Below are positions 26,569-36,240 of a stretch of 64,000 nucleotides of DNA, one piece after another; position 1 is the first letter of the stretch; each line of letters begins with the position of its first letter. Where the stretch lies: NCBI RefSeq assembly GCF_000011065.1, contig NC_004663.1, forward strand, positions 4,278,001 through 4,342,000, given 5' to 3'. The DNA comes from Bacteroides thetaiotaomicron VPI-5482. GTDB lineage: Bacteria; Bacteroidota; Bacteroidia; Bacteroidales; Bacteroidaceae. The position numbers were made by a program, and so were the translations under genes. Under the pieces are notes generated by a model that worked only from the letters and a program-made list of their open reading frames with translations, ran no database searches and was not told the DNA's origin.

Positions 26569-28497
26569 ATGTTACAATTTGAGAATCAAAAGATAAAACA
26601 TATCGTGCGCAAAGCTCTTCCGGTGATTGCACTGGTGGCTATATTGTACTCCTGTGCCAGCATTGGACGGCCGGAAGGCGGGCCTAAGGATTACGATCCT
26701 CCGCGTTTTGTCGGCAGTACTCCTGCTGCAGGTGCGATTAACAATAAGAGAACTAAAGTTTCTCTTCAGTTCGATGAGTTTATTAAGCTAGAGAAAGCAA
26801 CCGAGAAAGTGGTTGTTTCTCCTCCTCAGATTCAACAACCGGAGATAAAGGCTTCCGGAAAGAAAATACAAGTGAATCTGCTTGACTCACTAAAGCCTAA
26901 TACTACCTATACTATAGATTTCTCGGATGCTATCGTCGATAATAACGAAGGCAATCCTCTGGGTAATTTTGCATTTACTTTTTCTACCGGTGCGCAGATC
27001 GATACGATGGAAGTATCGGGAACGGTACTTGACGCCTCTAATCTGGAGCCTATTAAAGGTATACTGGTCGGACTGCATGCAAATCTGAATGACTCCGCCT
27101 TTACTAAACTTCCTTTCGACCGTGTGGCACGTACCGATAGTCGTGGGCGTTTCTCTATTCGTGGGGTAGCTCCCGGCAAGTATCGTATCTTTGGTTTGAT
27201 GGATTCAGATCAGAACTTTGCTTTCACTCAGAAGAGTGAAGTTATTGCTTTTAATGATTCACTGATCATCCCCCGTATGGAAGAAAGACTCCGTATGGAT
27301 ACGGCTTGGGTGGATTCATTGACTTATGATACGATCGTTGAGAAGAAATATATGCATTATTTGCCGGATGATGTGATTCTCCGTGCTTTTAAAGAGCTCA
27401 ATTATTCGCAATATTTGATTAAGTCCGAACGACTGGTTCCCCAGAAATTCACCTTTTATTTTGCTGGTAAAGCAGATACCCTGCCTGTGCTGAAAGGTTT
27501 GAACTTCGATGAAAAGGAGGCTTTTGTGATAGAAAAGAACCAACGGAACGATACGATTCATTATTGGGTAAAGGACTCTTTGCTCTATAAACAGGATACT
27601 CTGGCCCTTAGCCTTACCTATCTTTATACGGATACGCTGAACCAGTTAATTCCGCGTACAGATACCTTGAAATTGGTATCCAAACAAAAGACTCTGACCA
27701 AAGAAGAGCCCGAGAAGAAGAAAAAGAAGAAAAAGAAAGAGGGTGAAGAAGATGAGCCGATACCGACTAAATTCTTACCGGTGAATGTGAATGCACCTTC
27801 ATCAATGGACGTGTATGGCTATGTTTCTTTAAACTTTGAGGAGCCGATTGCAAGTTTTGATACTGCGGCAATTCATCTGCGGCAGAAGGTGGATACGATT
27901 TGGAAAGATATTCCTTTCGAATTCGAACAAGACTCATTGAATCTGAGGCGGTTTAATCTGTATCCGGAAAATGATTGGGAGCCTACAATGGAATATGAGT
28001 TCTCGGTGGACTCAACTGCGTTTCATGGCATTTATGGTTTGTTTACCGATAAGATAAAACAATCATTTAAGGTACGTAGCGAGGATGAATATTTTACTCT
28101 TCATTTTATTGTTACAGGAGCAGATCCTCAGGCATTTGTAGAATTACTGGATACCCAAGATAAAGTGGTTCGACGAAGACTGGTGGAGGATGGAAGGGCA
28201 GATTTCTATTACCTGAATCCGGGGAAATATGCCGCCAGACTGATTAATGATAGAAATGGAAACGGAGAATGGGACACGGGAGACTATGCAAAAGGAATAC
28301 AACCGGAAGAAGTTTACTATTTCCCCAAGGTTGTTGAATATAAAGCGTTATGGGATGTTGACCAAAACTGGGATATACACGCAACTCCTGTAGACAAACA
28401 GAAACTGGATGAACTAAAAAAACAAAAACCAGATGAAGACAAGAAAAAGAAAGAAAGAGAAAGAGATAGAAATAACCAAAACCGTAACCGTCGCTAA
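26569..28497 (+). CDS. Conserved lipoprotein with N-terminal SbsA-type Ig-like domain
   Basis: A 642-residue lipoprotein (lipobox LYSC near residue 29) starting at the ATG right after the -7 box. After the Cys comes ASIGRPEGGPKDYDPPRF, a very conserved start in Bacteroidetes proteins with an SbsA Ig-like domain (about 45-145, PNTTYTIDFSDAIVDNNEGN). A carboxypeptidase-regulatory-like domain follows (about 150-220), then a long beta-rich part. Residues 380-395 are almost pure Lys (coded at 27715-27745) followed by acidic residues, and the C-terminus (about 615-642) is again Lys/Arg/Glu. It is probably anchored in the outer or inner membrane. The function is unknown. Its end overlaps the next gene by 65 bp. 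By order it equals BT_3341. Confidence 0.85.
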   Translation: MLQFENQKIKHIVRKALPVIALVAILYSCASIGRPEGGPKDYDPPRFVGSTPAAGAINNKRTKVSLQFDEFIKLEKATEKVVVSPPQIQQPEIKASGKKIQVNLLDSLKPNTTYTIDFSDAIVDNNEGNPLGNFAFTFSTGAQIDTMEVSGTVLDASNLEPIKGILVGLHANLNDSAFTKLPFDRVARTDSRGRFSIRGVAPGKYRIFGLMDSDQNFAFTQKSEVIAFNDSLIIPRMEERLRMDTAWVDSLTYDTIVEKKYMHYLPDDVILRAFKELNYSQYLIKSERLVPQKFTFYFAGKADTLPVLKGLNFDEKEAFVIEKNQRNDTIHYWVKDSLLYKQDTLALSLTYLYTDTLNQLIPRTDTLKLVSKQKTLTKEEPEKKKKKKKKEGEEDEPIPTKFLPVNVNAPSSMDVYGYVSLNFEEPIASFDTAAIHLRQKVDTIWKDIPFEFEQDSLNLRRFNLYPENDWEPTMEYEFSVDSTAFHGIYGLFTDKIKQSFKVRSEDEYFTLHFIVTGADPQAFVELLDTQDKVVRRRLVEDGRADFYYLNPGKYAARLINDRNGNGEWDTGDYAKGIQPEEVYYFPKVVEYKALWDVDQNWDIHATPVDKQKLDELKKQKPDEDKKKKERERDRNNQNRNRR

Positions 28498-29317
28498 TTT
28501 GCGACGTCATCTAATTGTTGGAATTCTTGCATTGTTGATGGGAAGTTTTGCGCTTCCTGCCAATGCTCAGTGTGAAGCTAAAAACGATGCTTTTCAATCC
28601 GGAGAGCATGTAATGTATGACTTGTACTTCAACTGGAAATTCGTTTGGGTGAAAGCGGGTATAGCCAGTCTGACGACTAATGCAACTACCTATCATTCGG
28701 AACCGGCTTACCGTATCAATCTGCTTGCCTTAGGTAGCAAGCGTGCCGACTTCTTTTTCAAGATGCGCGATACACTGACTTGCGTCATGGGTGAAAAACT
28801 GGAACCTCGTTATTTCCGTAAAGGTGCCGAGGAAGGAAAACGCTATACGGTAGATGAGGCTTGGTTCTCTTATAAAGACGGCCTTTGCTTTGCCAAACAA
28901 AAACGTACGTTCCGTGACGGAGAAGTTCAGGAGTCGGAAGAAAGCGACAGTCGCTGCATCTACGATATGCTGACTATCCTTGCCCAAGCGCGTTCTTATG
29001 ATCCTGCTGATTATAAGGTAGGCGATAAAATCAAATTCCCGATGGCTACCGGACGTAAAGTGGAAGAACAGACACTGATTTATCGGGGAAAAGAGAATGT
29101 GAAAGCGGAAAATGGGGTTACCTATCGCTGCCTGATCTTCTCATTAGTTGAATACGATAAAAAAGGGAAAGAAAAGGAAGTGATTACTTTCTTCGTAACA
29201 GATGATAAGAACCACCTTCCTGTCCGTTTAGATATGTTCTTGAATTTCGGTTCAGCCAAAGCTTTCTTAAATGATGTCAGAGGTCATCGTCATCCATTGA
29301 CTTCTATAGTTAAATAG
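28433..29317 (+). CDS. DUF3108 family exported protein
   Basis: A 294-residue protein with an unusually long, very basic N-terminal region before the signal peptide (hydrophobic stretch LIVGILALLMGSFA, cleavage near ANA, residue 45). The mature part has the DUF3108 features: GEHVMYDLYFNWKFVWVKAG, ALGSKRADFFFKMRD, and a C-terminal strand LRGxG-like DVRGHRHP. The ATG at 28433 lies inside the previous gene in another frame. No ATG after 28497 leaves a good signal peptide, so the overlap is probably real, though a non-ATG start cannot be excluded. It is cotranscribed with the Ig-like lipoprotein. The biochemical role is unknown. The next gene, convergent, ends 5 bp away. Confidence 0.82.
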   Translation: MKTRKRKKEKEIEITKTVTVANLRRHLIVGILALLMGSFALPANAQCEAKNDAFQSGEHVMYDLYFNWKFVWVKAGIASLTTNATTYHSEPAYRINLLALGSKRADFFFKMRDTLTCVMGEKLEPRYFRKGAEEGKRYTVDEAWFSYKDGLCFAKQKRTFRDGEVQESEESDSRCIYDMLTILAQARSYDPADYKVGDKIKFPMATGRKVEEQTLIYRGKENVKAENGVTYRCLIFSLVEYDKKGKEKEVITFFVTDDKNHLPVRLDMFLNFGSAKAFLNDVRGHRHPLTSIVK

Positions 29318-29322
29318 TCTGT

Positions 29323-29727
29323 CTACAGAGTAAAAGGTACTTTCTGATCTTTCCGGAAAACACTTGATTCGAATGTAGCGATCAAGTCTCCGTTCTGGTT
29401 AGTAATATCTATTTGATAGCAGCCGGTGCTTCGGCCGATATACCGTTCGCGTGCCTCGGCATAGAGGGTGTCGCCCGGACCGCTGGCACGCAGAAAAGTG
29501 ATTGAGGATGAAAGAGAGAAAGCGAGTGTTCCGTGCGAATTGGCAGCTGCGGCGAGTGCCAGATCTGCCAGCGTGAAAATCGCTCCTCCTTGTGTCCGCG
29601 CTCCGGCATTAAGATGTTCGGGTTTTATTTCCAGTTTGGCTTTACTGTATCCTTCGCGTACTTCAAGCAATACTACGCCTGCATTTTCGGCGAACAGGTC
29701 CTTTTTAAAAAACTCTTGTGGGGTCAT
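29323..29727 (-). CDS. PaaI-type hotdog-fold thioesterase
   Basis: A 134-residue single hotdog domain of the PaaI/4HBT family. LNAGARTQGGAIFTLADLALAAAANSHG is the central helix region (split here: NAGARTQGG at 41-49, then TLADLALAAA), followed by SSSITFLRASGPGD. The motif G-G-A with a following Asp fits acyl-CoA thioesterases of this group, but the substrate is unknown. It has its own -7 box at 29819-29826 and converges on the DUF3108 gene. Confidence 0.85.
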   Translation of the reverse strand: MTPQEFFKKDLFAENAGVVLLEVREGYSKAKLEIKPEHLNAGARTQGGAIFTLADLALAAAANSHGTLAFSLSSSITFLRASGPGDTLYAEARERYIGRSTGCYQIDITNQNGDLIATFESSVFRKDQKVPFTL

Positions 29728-29818
29728 AATGATTAATTTTGAATTACTAATTTGAAACGTTGAATGATAAGTTATGAGAGCCGAATTAGCCTATAATTTA
29801 AAATTCAAGATTCTTCCG

Positions 29819-29826
29819 CAAATGTA
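29819..29826 (-). promoter_or_regulatory. -7 box of the thioesterase gene
   Basis: TACATTTG on the minus strand, a TAnnTTTG match 91 bp before the ATG at 29727. Confidence 0.45.
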
Positions 29827-29974
29827 ATAAATATATTCCCATATATGGCTGTCGGATACTTACGTTTTTAGGGGGTATTATTCTTCATCAATCTCGAATA
29901 CCTTATGACTGGTATGGTGTTTGCATTCGTATCATCTAATAAAAATGCTATATGGAGTATCCTGATAAAAGAAA

Positions 29975-30016
29975 GAGGAGATAAGCTTCTATGTTTAATC
30001 AAGTGCTTGTCTCCTC
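29975..30016 (-). terminator. Intrinsic terminator of the second SusCD operon
   Basis: A 12-bp stem GAGGAGACAAGC (minus, 30016-30005) pairs with 29986-29975 with one G-T pair, followed on the minus strand by TTTCTTTTATC. It lies 17 bp after the last gene of the operon. Confidence 0.85.
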
Positions 30017-30032
30017 CTTTTTTAATTTTCTC

Positions 30033-31043
30033 TTACCATTCAATAGCTTGATCCTCATCCGGTATCAACGGGTTGATCTGGCGTTCCATTGTCATAGAAC
30101 CTTTTACTTCGTAAGTTATCGGATAATCCGGATTGGAAGTGACATCCGTGTACTTATAACTCAGTTCCAGTGTGGTAAGGTGGCGTTCCATATATTTGAT
30201 GGTCTCGTGCTGAATGATTCGTTTTTCATATTTGCATTCTCCCAATGGTCGGATATTGATTCCCGGTTCGCCTTCGTCACCGTACAATCTCAACTTTCCT
30301 TTAATAGTACCTTCCTCGTCCTCCGTTCCTTCTTCAAACTCGACGAATACTTTATACCTGGAGCGGTTCTCATCTTCCACCCACGTTGAACCGGCATAGA
30401 AGAAAATGGTATTCTCGTCCACTACGCGGGCTAAGCGCGTATCTACCTTAGCGGGATCGGTTGTCGTTCCTTCGATGTAGATGTTCATCAGCGTGGTGTT
30501 ATACGTTCCGGAGTAGTCATTGAACAGATTGACTCCCAGCAGCGCTTTATAACGTCCCTTATATTTGTTTTGAACATAAGAAGGGTCTTCTTCAATAGTC
30601 AGCGGAAGTACGTATTTCTCATCCAGTTCCAACCCGTTAAAGTTGAAATGGATGGGGTAGAGCTGTATATTCTCTCCCGCAGGAATATGGCAAATGTTTG
30701 ATTCAAAAGAATAATGCTGTTCTGCAAGGGGGACATACCAGAGGTCCTGACGACCTACGGGGAATTTTTCCTGGTTAAGTATTCGGAGCGTATCCTCATC
30801 CACGGCTATTTTTGCATCGATATTCCGACTGTTGCTTTTCGAGCCGCTGACAATGACCGGCAACTGGTATATTCCTGTTCCATCCGGCTGATAGCGTACA
30901 TAAATTTCACTCAAGCCGTTGTCACCTAAAGGTGCCTTGAAAGAAAGCATCTGTGTGTAAAGTTCATCTTTCCACTCGTCATTGCATGCACTGAATGTTG
31001 CATACATCCCCAGTATCATTCCTAAAATATATAATTTTCTCAT
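30033..31043 (-). CDS. DUF1735/DUF4973-type surface lipoprotein of a SusCD locus
   Basis: A 336-residue lipoprotein. The ATG at 31043 is chosen because it starts directly with the signal peptide MRKLYILGMILG (lipobox FSAC, Cys20). An upstream ATG at 31079 would overlap susD by 8 bp and place a hydrophilic tail before the signal. The N-terminal half has features of DUF1735 (SEIYVRYQPDGTGIYQLPVIVSGS, LPLTIE), and the C-terminal half resembles DUF4973. Such proteins are coded after susD and are thought to be surface glycan-binding proteins. The ligand is unknown. It is the last gene of the operon. By order it equals BT_3344. Confidence 0.8.
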   Translation of the reverse strand: MRKLYILGMILGMYATFSACNDEWKDELYTQMLSFKAPLGDNGLSEIYVRYQPDGTGIYQLPVIVSGSKSNSRNIDAKIAVDEDTLRILNQEKFPVGRQDLWYVPLAEQHYSFESNICHIPAGENIQLYPIHFNFNGLELDEKYVLPLTIEEDPSYVQNKYKGRYKALLGVNLFNDYSGTYNTTLMNIYIEGTTTDPAKVDTRLARVVDENTIFFYAGSTWVEDENRSRYKVFVEFEEGTEDEEGTIKGKLRLYGDEGEPGINIRPLGECKYEKRIIQHETIKYMERHLTTLELSYKYTDVTSNPDYPITYEVKGSMTMERQINPLIPDEDQAIEW

Positions 31044-31071
31044 ATTGATCTTTTGGTTTATAATGTTAACA

Positions 31072-33111
31072 CTAATCATAATTCTGCCATCCGGGAGCTT
31101 GTGAGAGATTATTGTTGCGTTTCAGCTCATCGAAGCTGATAGGCCAGAAGTACTGTTTGCGTGAGAAAGAAGTCTGTAGTTCGGCCACTCTGACTGGCAG
31201 ATAAAACATGTCCTTGTATTCTTCGTTCATCAGTGTATTGCAACCGTAGATTTGTTCTCCTTCATGTTCTTCGACAATTTTCCAACGACGCAGGTCATAG
31301 TAGCGTTGGGTTTCCGCAAAGAATTCGATCTGCCGTTCATGAACTATTTTTTCAAAGAATTTTTTCGGGTTTTCATATACTTCATCGCTATAGTCGGGGA
31401 CTCCGGCACGCATACGGACAGGCTTAACTCCACGTCGCATCTGTTCTTTGTCACGGAAGATGTCGTAAGTCTGGCTTCCGTCCCATGAGGTCACCTGGTA
31501 GTGTGTCCCTTCGGAAATATTATTCAGTGCTTCTGCATACATTAGTAATATGTCGGCATAACGAAGTGTAGGTTCCACTTTTTGGTAGATAGAGCCTCCC
31601 CATTTGGCGCAATCGTTCGGATTTACATATTTCATGATGCCGATGCCCGTAATGCACCAGTTATCAGATCCATTGATACGACCGTCGGTTGCTCCGCGAT
31701 AATACCAGATTTGTTTATTTCGTGAGTCTTTTCCTCCTTCTTCCTTAATGCTCAGTGCGTTCCATTGAGCTCCGTTGAAAGCTACGGAAGCATAGAAACG
31801 AGGTTCACGGTTGGTGTATCCCCACCATACTCCATTTTTTACATTGTCGTACTTGTGTTCATCTTTGTTTTCATCGTTTGTGAACTTCCCTTTCCATAAT
31901 GTGTAGCATTCTTTGTCAAATGATGTACCATCTGCCATAGCGTATGCTTCACTCTGCTTCAGGGTCATTCCGTGTACGTTATATCCTCCAAAAGTTCCGG
32001 GCAGTTGATGCTTTACGAAATCTACCATCGTGTTGTCTGTTTTTAAGTCATTGCTGTCACCATTGGTTCCTCGGGTAAAAATAAGTTCCGGATTTTCGGC
32101 TGCATAGATATCTCCATTAAAAAGAGACCGATATGATTCAAATGGATCTATATTGGACCATCCTTCCGGAAAAGGCTTGTTACTGTATTCCTCATGATAT
32201 GGCGGTTCAATAGTGGTTGGATAAGCCTCGTCTGTACTAACCGGGCGTCTTTCAAAAGTATAAAGTTTGTAGAGTCCGCTCATTTCCGAGTACTCGATCA
32301 TGTCTCTGGCAGAAGCAGCGGCTTTTGCCCATTTCTCTTCATTGTATTCTTGTGGAATCAACTGTTGCCCGTCCTTGTTGGTGAAGTCTGCCATTTCCGT
32401 ATTTCCGTTTACCAGCGGACTGGCAGCATAAAGGAAAACTTTGGCACGTACAGCCAACGCGGCCCCTTTAGTCGGGCGGGCAATGTTCAAGTTATCGCGT
32501 TTTTCGAACAGTTCGGTAGCTGCAATTTCCAGTTCCGAAGTGATGAATGACACGCACTCATCATAGGTTTTACGTGGGTAGGCCAGCTCGTCATACGATT
32601 TTGTATAGTCGGCTCCTTCCGGTGGTAGGATAGGTATCGGACCGAATTTTCTCAGCAGTAACCAGTAAAAATAGGCACGCAGAAAACGTGCCTGTCCTCT
32701 TACGTCCGTCACTTCCTCCGGAGTGAGATCTTCATTCTCATACAATTCATTCAGTAGAATGGAGGCTTGATAGATTCCGTCATACGACCATTTCCAAGCA
32801 TTTTGGCCACCAGTGGAATTTAAATATTCGCCGCGCTTGAATTTAGCAAAACGATCTCCTCGTTCGTTGAATACTTGGTCGTCTGAGAAATTGAAAGGGC
32901 ATACGTCACTGTGTCCCACCTCCAGATTATCTCCCTGCAGGCGACTGTAGCAGAATGACAGCCATTGAAGTGTATAGTCTTTGTCCGAGAAAATGCGTTC
33001 TGTAGATTGTTGGTCTCTGAAATAGCGATCTACATTTAGGAAATCGGAACAGGAAGTGAGTCCCAAGCCGAGTACCACTGCTCCCAATAAAATGTATTTA
33101 TTTTTATTCAT
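31072..33111 (-). CDS. SusD/RagB-family lipoprotein (second locus)
   Basis: A 679-residue SusD homologue, longer than most (about 550). Lipobox LTSC (Cys21) is followed by SDFLNVDRYF. The family helices are seen in ARFLRAYFYWLLLRKFGPIPI and YPRKTYDECV, the C-terminal RagB part in LRYADILLMYAEALN and HERQIEFFAETQRYYDLRRWK, and the end is NNLSQAPGWQNYD. The extra length is in the middle (about 230-430). It pairs with the SusC coded 22 bp upstream. Confidence 0.94.
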   Translation of the reverse strand: MNKNKYILLGAVVLGLGLTSCSDFLNVDRYFRDQQSTERIFSDKDYTLQWLSFCYSRLQGDNLEVGHSDVCPFNFSDDQVFNERGDRFAKFKRGEYLNSTGGQNAWKWSYDGIYQASILLNELYENEDLTPEEVTDVRGQARFLRAYFYWLLLRKFGPIPILPPEGADYTKSYDELAYPRKTYDECVSFITSELEIAATELFEKRDNLNIARPTKGAALAVRAKVFLYAASPLVNGNTEMADFTNKDGQQLIPQEYNEEKWAKAAASARDMIEYSEMSGLYKLYTFERRPVSTDEAYPTTIEPPYHEEYSNKPFPEGWSNIDPFESYRSLFNGDIYAAENPELIFTRGTNGDSNDLKTDNTMVDFVKHQLPGTFGGYNVHGMTLKQSEAYAMADGTSFDKECYTLWKGKFTNDENKDEHKYDNVKNGVWWGYTNREPRFYASVAFNGAQWNALSIKEEGGKDSRNKQIWYYRGATDGRINGSDNWCITGIGIMKYVNPNDCAKWGGSIYQKVEPTLRYADILLMYAEALNNISEGTHYQVTSWDGSQTYDIFRDKEQMRRGVKPVRMRAGVPDYSDEVYENPKKFFEKIVHERQIEFFAETQRYYDLRRWKIVEEHEGEQIYGCNTLMNEEYKDMFYLPVRVAELQTSFSRKQYFWPISFDELKRNNNLSQAPGWQNYD

Positions 33112-33133
33112 AACTTTTCTTTTAATGATTGTT

Positions 33134-36100
33134 TTAGATTCCTACTGTCAGTCCGATGGTCACTGTTCTGGATAACGGATATTGTTGTCCATTGGAACTA
33201 CCCAGTTCCGGATCCCAAAGCTTAAAGTCGGAGAAGGTCAGCAGATTCGTTCCCATCAGGTAGAGGCGCACACGGTCCAAATGGAGTTTATTGACAAACC
33301 GTTTGGGGATGTTGTAACCTAATTCCACATTCTTTAAACGGATGTACGAACCGTTTCGCAGCCAGTAAGTAGAAGCACGATAGTTGTTGCTATTACCTCC
33401 ATAACTCAGACGCGGGTATTTGGCATTCGGATCTTCGTTGGTTCCCAGCGACCAGTAGTTACCCACTACATCCGTCAGAATATTGCCCCATGACTTCTCT
33501 TGGAATGGATATACGGTGAATCCGTCTATGAAGAAGGATGACTTGCCGGCTCCTTGGAAGTGAACGTTGATATCAAATTCTTTCCATTGTGCAGATACAC
33601 CGAACCCGTAAATCAGGTTAGGGCGGGTGGTCGCACCAATGGGCACTTCGTCATCTCCGTTAATGACTCCGTCACCGTTTACGTCCTTGTATTTGATGTC
33701 TCCCGGCATGATGCCTGAACCCTGTGAGGGTCTGTTGCGGATTTCTTCATAGTCCTTGAACAGCCCTTCGGCTATCAGACCGCGTGCCTGGTCTACACGG
33801 AATCCGTATTTCATCTTATACGGATAGCGGCTGTTCTCTTCGTCATACTCCTTGATTTCATTCTTACTATAGGTCATGTTGGCACGTACTGTAAGATCTA
33901 CCTCACCTATTCTCTGCTTATAAGCGATATTACCGTCAAAACCTTCGGACAAGACAGATCCCACGTTAGCATAAGGTTTTGTTGTGATGTGATTCAGACC
34001 GATGATTTGAGGAAGGTAACTACGTACCATATAAATACCGTTGCGCTGTTCGTGGAAGTAGTCAATGCTGCCACTGAACTTATCATTGAACATAGAGAAG
34101 TCAAGTCCGAGGTCATGTTTCTTGGCTACCTCCCAAGTGATGCTGCTTGATGCAATTCTCGAATAGGTCAGTCCGGTATAATAATAATTACTGGTGCCGA
34201 TATCACCGTAATAATAACCGTCTTCATCCCATGTCCCGAATTTCTCTACGTATGGGAAGCGGGTTCCCACATTGTCGTTACCTACCTTACCATATGAGTA
34301 GCGCAGCTTAAACATATTCAGCCATTTGAGATGTTTCTTGATGATTGACTCTTCAGCGATGTTCCATGCTACAGAATAGGCGGGAAAGAATCCAAACTGC
34401 TGACCTGAGGCGAAGTTCTCGGAACCGTTGTAACCGAAATTAAAGTCAAAGAAGTAGCGGTATTTCCATCCGTATGTGAAACGTCCTGCAAACCCCTGAT
34501 GACGATTCTGAATACTCTGCACAATCTTCTCGTAGCTATCTGTATTGCCGTTGTGAGATGTATTGGTAGTCTTATCCTGAGAATACTTTAAAACGGCCCC
34601 TAGCATGTGGTCGCCAAACGTACGGTTATAGTGTAGCTCTGCCTCCAAGTATTCCTTCCGTTGTCCACTTGAATACATCGTTCCGTCCATCAGTTTCTGC
34701 GTCTCTATTCTTCTGAATTGCAGTTCTCCGTCGGAGGTACGCTGCCGTTCCGCTAACCAACTTTCCGGCCATTTGAAACGGTTGTCACCGTTATCCGTAT
34801 ATGTATCGAATCCGAAACGTCCGTAGAATTTTAATCCCTTTGTGATAAATTTCAAATCTTGTTCAAGATTAACCGTAGTCTGTATTTTATTCTTCCATGT
34901 TTCCTGATATCCCTGCTGGGTGGTCAGTACCCACGGATTTCTTCGTCCTTCACTACCGACTGCTGCCCATTTCCCGTCACTATACTGTACTGGAGAAGCG
35001 ATGGGACTGTATCCCATTAGCGAGTGCCATATTTCATGATACTGGCTTCCCGGCAGGTTCTGCTTGTCCAAAGAACCCGATACGCCTACTTTTAGCAGCG
35101 TGGATTTTGTCAGGTCTATGTCTACATTCATGCGGTAGTTCCAGCGATGGTAGTTGGCATTGGTGTTATAGTCCGTCATTGCACGATCCGTTTCGTACAT
35201 ACCGCCTTCATTTACATAACTGGCAGAAATGAAATAACGGGCTACCGTACCACCTCCGGTCAAGTCTACAGTTGCGCGATAAGTGGGGGCACCGTCTTTC
35301 AGTATTAAGTTCATCCAGTCCACATTCGGGAAAAGATCCTGATCCAGCCCGTTTGCAAACAGTTCCAAGTCGCTTTCGCTATAGGCCGGAGCCTGACTAC
35401 GACTAACCAAGGCTTCGTTCATCATGCGGGCATATGTTGGACCGTCCACAAATTCCGGAGTTCTGGTGCGTGTATTATACGAGGTTTCTACTTTGGCATT
35501 GACGCGGGTCTTCCCTTCCTTGCCGCGTTTGGTCGTGATCAAGACAACGCCATTTGCACCGCGTGAACCGTAAATGGCGGTTGCGGAGGCATCTTTCAAC
35601 ACGGAGAAGTCCTGGATATCTTCCACATTGATTTCATTCATATCACGTTCGAAGCCATCGACCAACACCAATGCACTGCCTCCGGCACCGAAAGTGGAGA
35701 TACCGCGTATCCAGAACTCAGAAATATTGCTACCCGGCTGTCCGGAAGTCTGGCGGGCGAGTATACCGGCTACATTGCCTGCAAGAGCATTGGTGATGCT
35801 TGCCGTCGGAGTACGTAGCTGGGAAACGTCGACTGTGGTAACGGCACCTGTCACAGTTACCTTCTTCTGAGCACCGGTCCCTGTGACAACAACCTCGTCG
35901 ATGACCGTTTCTTTCGTCTCTGCCATAACGATGTTAATGATTTTTTTGTCTTTGATAAAGATTTCCTGCTTTGTAAATCCCACATAGGAAAAAATCAAGT
36001 AAGAGTAATTGGGAACCTTGATCTTGTAACGTCCGTTTATGTCTGTTATCGCACCGAAGCCGGGCATATTTCTTGCTGTAACGTTCACGCCTATTAAAGG

Positions 36101-36217
36101 TTCGTTCTTTGGATCAGTGACGATTCCCGTCACCTCAATCGTCTCTTGTTCATTTTGAGCGTAGACTGTAGTTGTCCAGCCTACTATCAATAAAAATAGT
36201 AAGATTACATTTCTCAT
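33134..36217 (-). CDS. SusC/RagA-family TonB-dependent transporter (second locus)
   Basis: A 1027-residue SusC protein: signal peptide to residue 20 (VYA), carboxypeptidase-regulatory-like domain (about 27-100, VTGIVTDPKNEPLIGVNV), TonB box DEVVVTGTG near 107-115, plug with ALVLVDGFERDM and YGSRGANGVVLITTKRG, then the barrel. It does not show the N-terminal signalling extension used by anti-sigma-factor systems. It forms a complex with the following SusD. The substrate is not readable from the sequence, as no enzyme gene is in the operon. By order it equals BT_3346. Confidence 0.94.
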   Translation of the reverse strand: MRNVILLFLLIVGWTTTVYAQNEQETIEVTGIVTDPKNEPLIGVNVTARNMPGFGAITDINGRYKIKVPNYSYLIFSYVGFTKQEIFIKDKKIINIVMAETKETVIDEVVVTGTGAQKKVTVTGAVTTVDVSQLRTPTASITNALAGNVAGILARQTSGQPGSNISEFWIRGISTFGAGGSALVLVDGFERDMNEINVEDIQDFSVLKDASATAIYGSRGANGVVLITTKRGKEGKTRVNAKVETSYNTRTRTPEFVDGPTYARMMNEALVSRSQAPAYSESDLELFANGLDQDLFPNVDWMNLILKDGAPTYRATVDLTGGGTVARYFISASYVNEGGMYETDRAMTDYNTNANYHRWNYRMNVDIDLTKSTLLKVGVSGSLDKQNLPGSQYHEIWHSLMGYSPIASPVQYSDGKWAAVGSEGRRNPWVLTTQQGYQETWKNKIQTTVNLEQDLKFITKGLKFYGRFGFDTYTDNGDNRFKWPESWLAERQRTSDGELQFRRIETQKLMDGTMYSSGQRKEYLEAELHYNRTFGDHMLGAVLKYSQDKTTNTSHNGNTDSYEKIVQSIQNRHQGFAGRFTYGWKYRYFFDFNFGYNGSENFASGQQFGFFPAYSVAWNIAEESIIKKHLKWLNMFKLRYSYGKVGNDNVGTRFPYVEKFGTWDEDGYYYGDIGTSNYYYTGLTYSRIASSSITWEVAKKHDLGLDFSMFNDKFSGSIDYFHEQRNGIYMVRSYLPQIIGLNHITTKPYANVGSVLSEGFDGNIAYKQRIGEVDLTVRANMTYSKNEIKEYDEENSRYPYKMKYGFRVDQARGLIAEGLFKDYEEIRNRPSQGSGIMPGDIKYKDVNGDGVINGDDEVPIGATTRPNLIYGFGVSAQWKEFDINVHFQGAGKSSFFIDGFTVYPFQEKSWGNILTDVVGNYWSLGTNEDPNAKYPRLSYGGNSNNYRASTYWLRNGSYIRLKNVELGYNIPKRFVNKLHLDRVRLYLMGTNLLTFSDFKLWDPELGSSNGQQYPLSRTVTIGLTVGI

Positions 36218-36240
36218 ATTTACTTGTGTTTTAAATAGTA

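Larger units (their letters stand above)
29728..30032. other. Intergenic region of about 305 bp between two minus-strand genes
   Basis: It holds the promoter of the thioesterase gene and the terminator of the downstream-located SusCD locus. The remaining stretch (about 29830-29970) is AT-rich. I see no gene, RNA or repeat in it. Confidence 0.6.

Noticed and set aside
28433..29317. Frameshift or gene fusion between the Ig-like lipoprotein and DUF3108 genes
   Set aside because: Both frames carry complete domains with their own start and stop codons, and the overlap is limited to the basic tail, so overlapping genes are the simpler explanation.
29830..29970. Short remnant coding frame on the minus strand in the intergenic gap
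   Set aside because: Only about 30 codons with no start codon, no recognisable motif and no repeat of a known gene.
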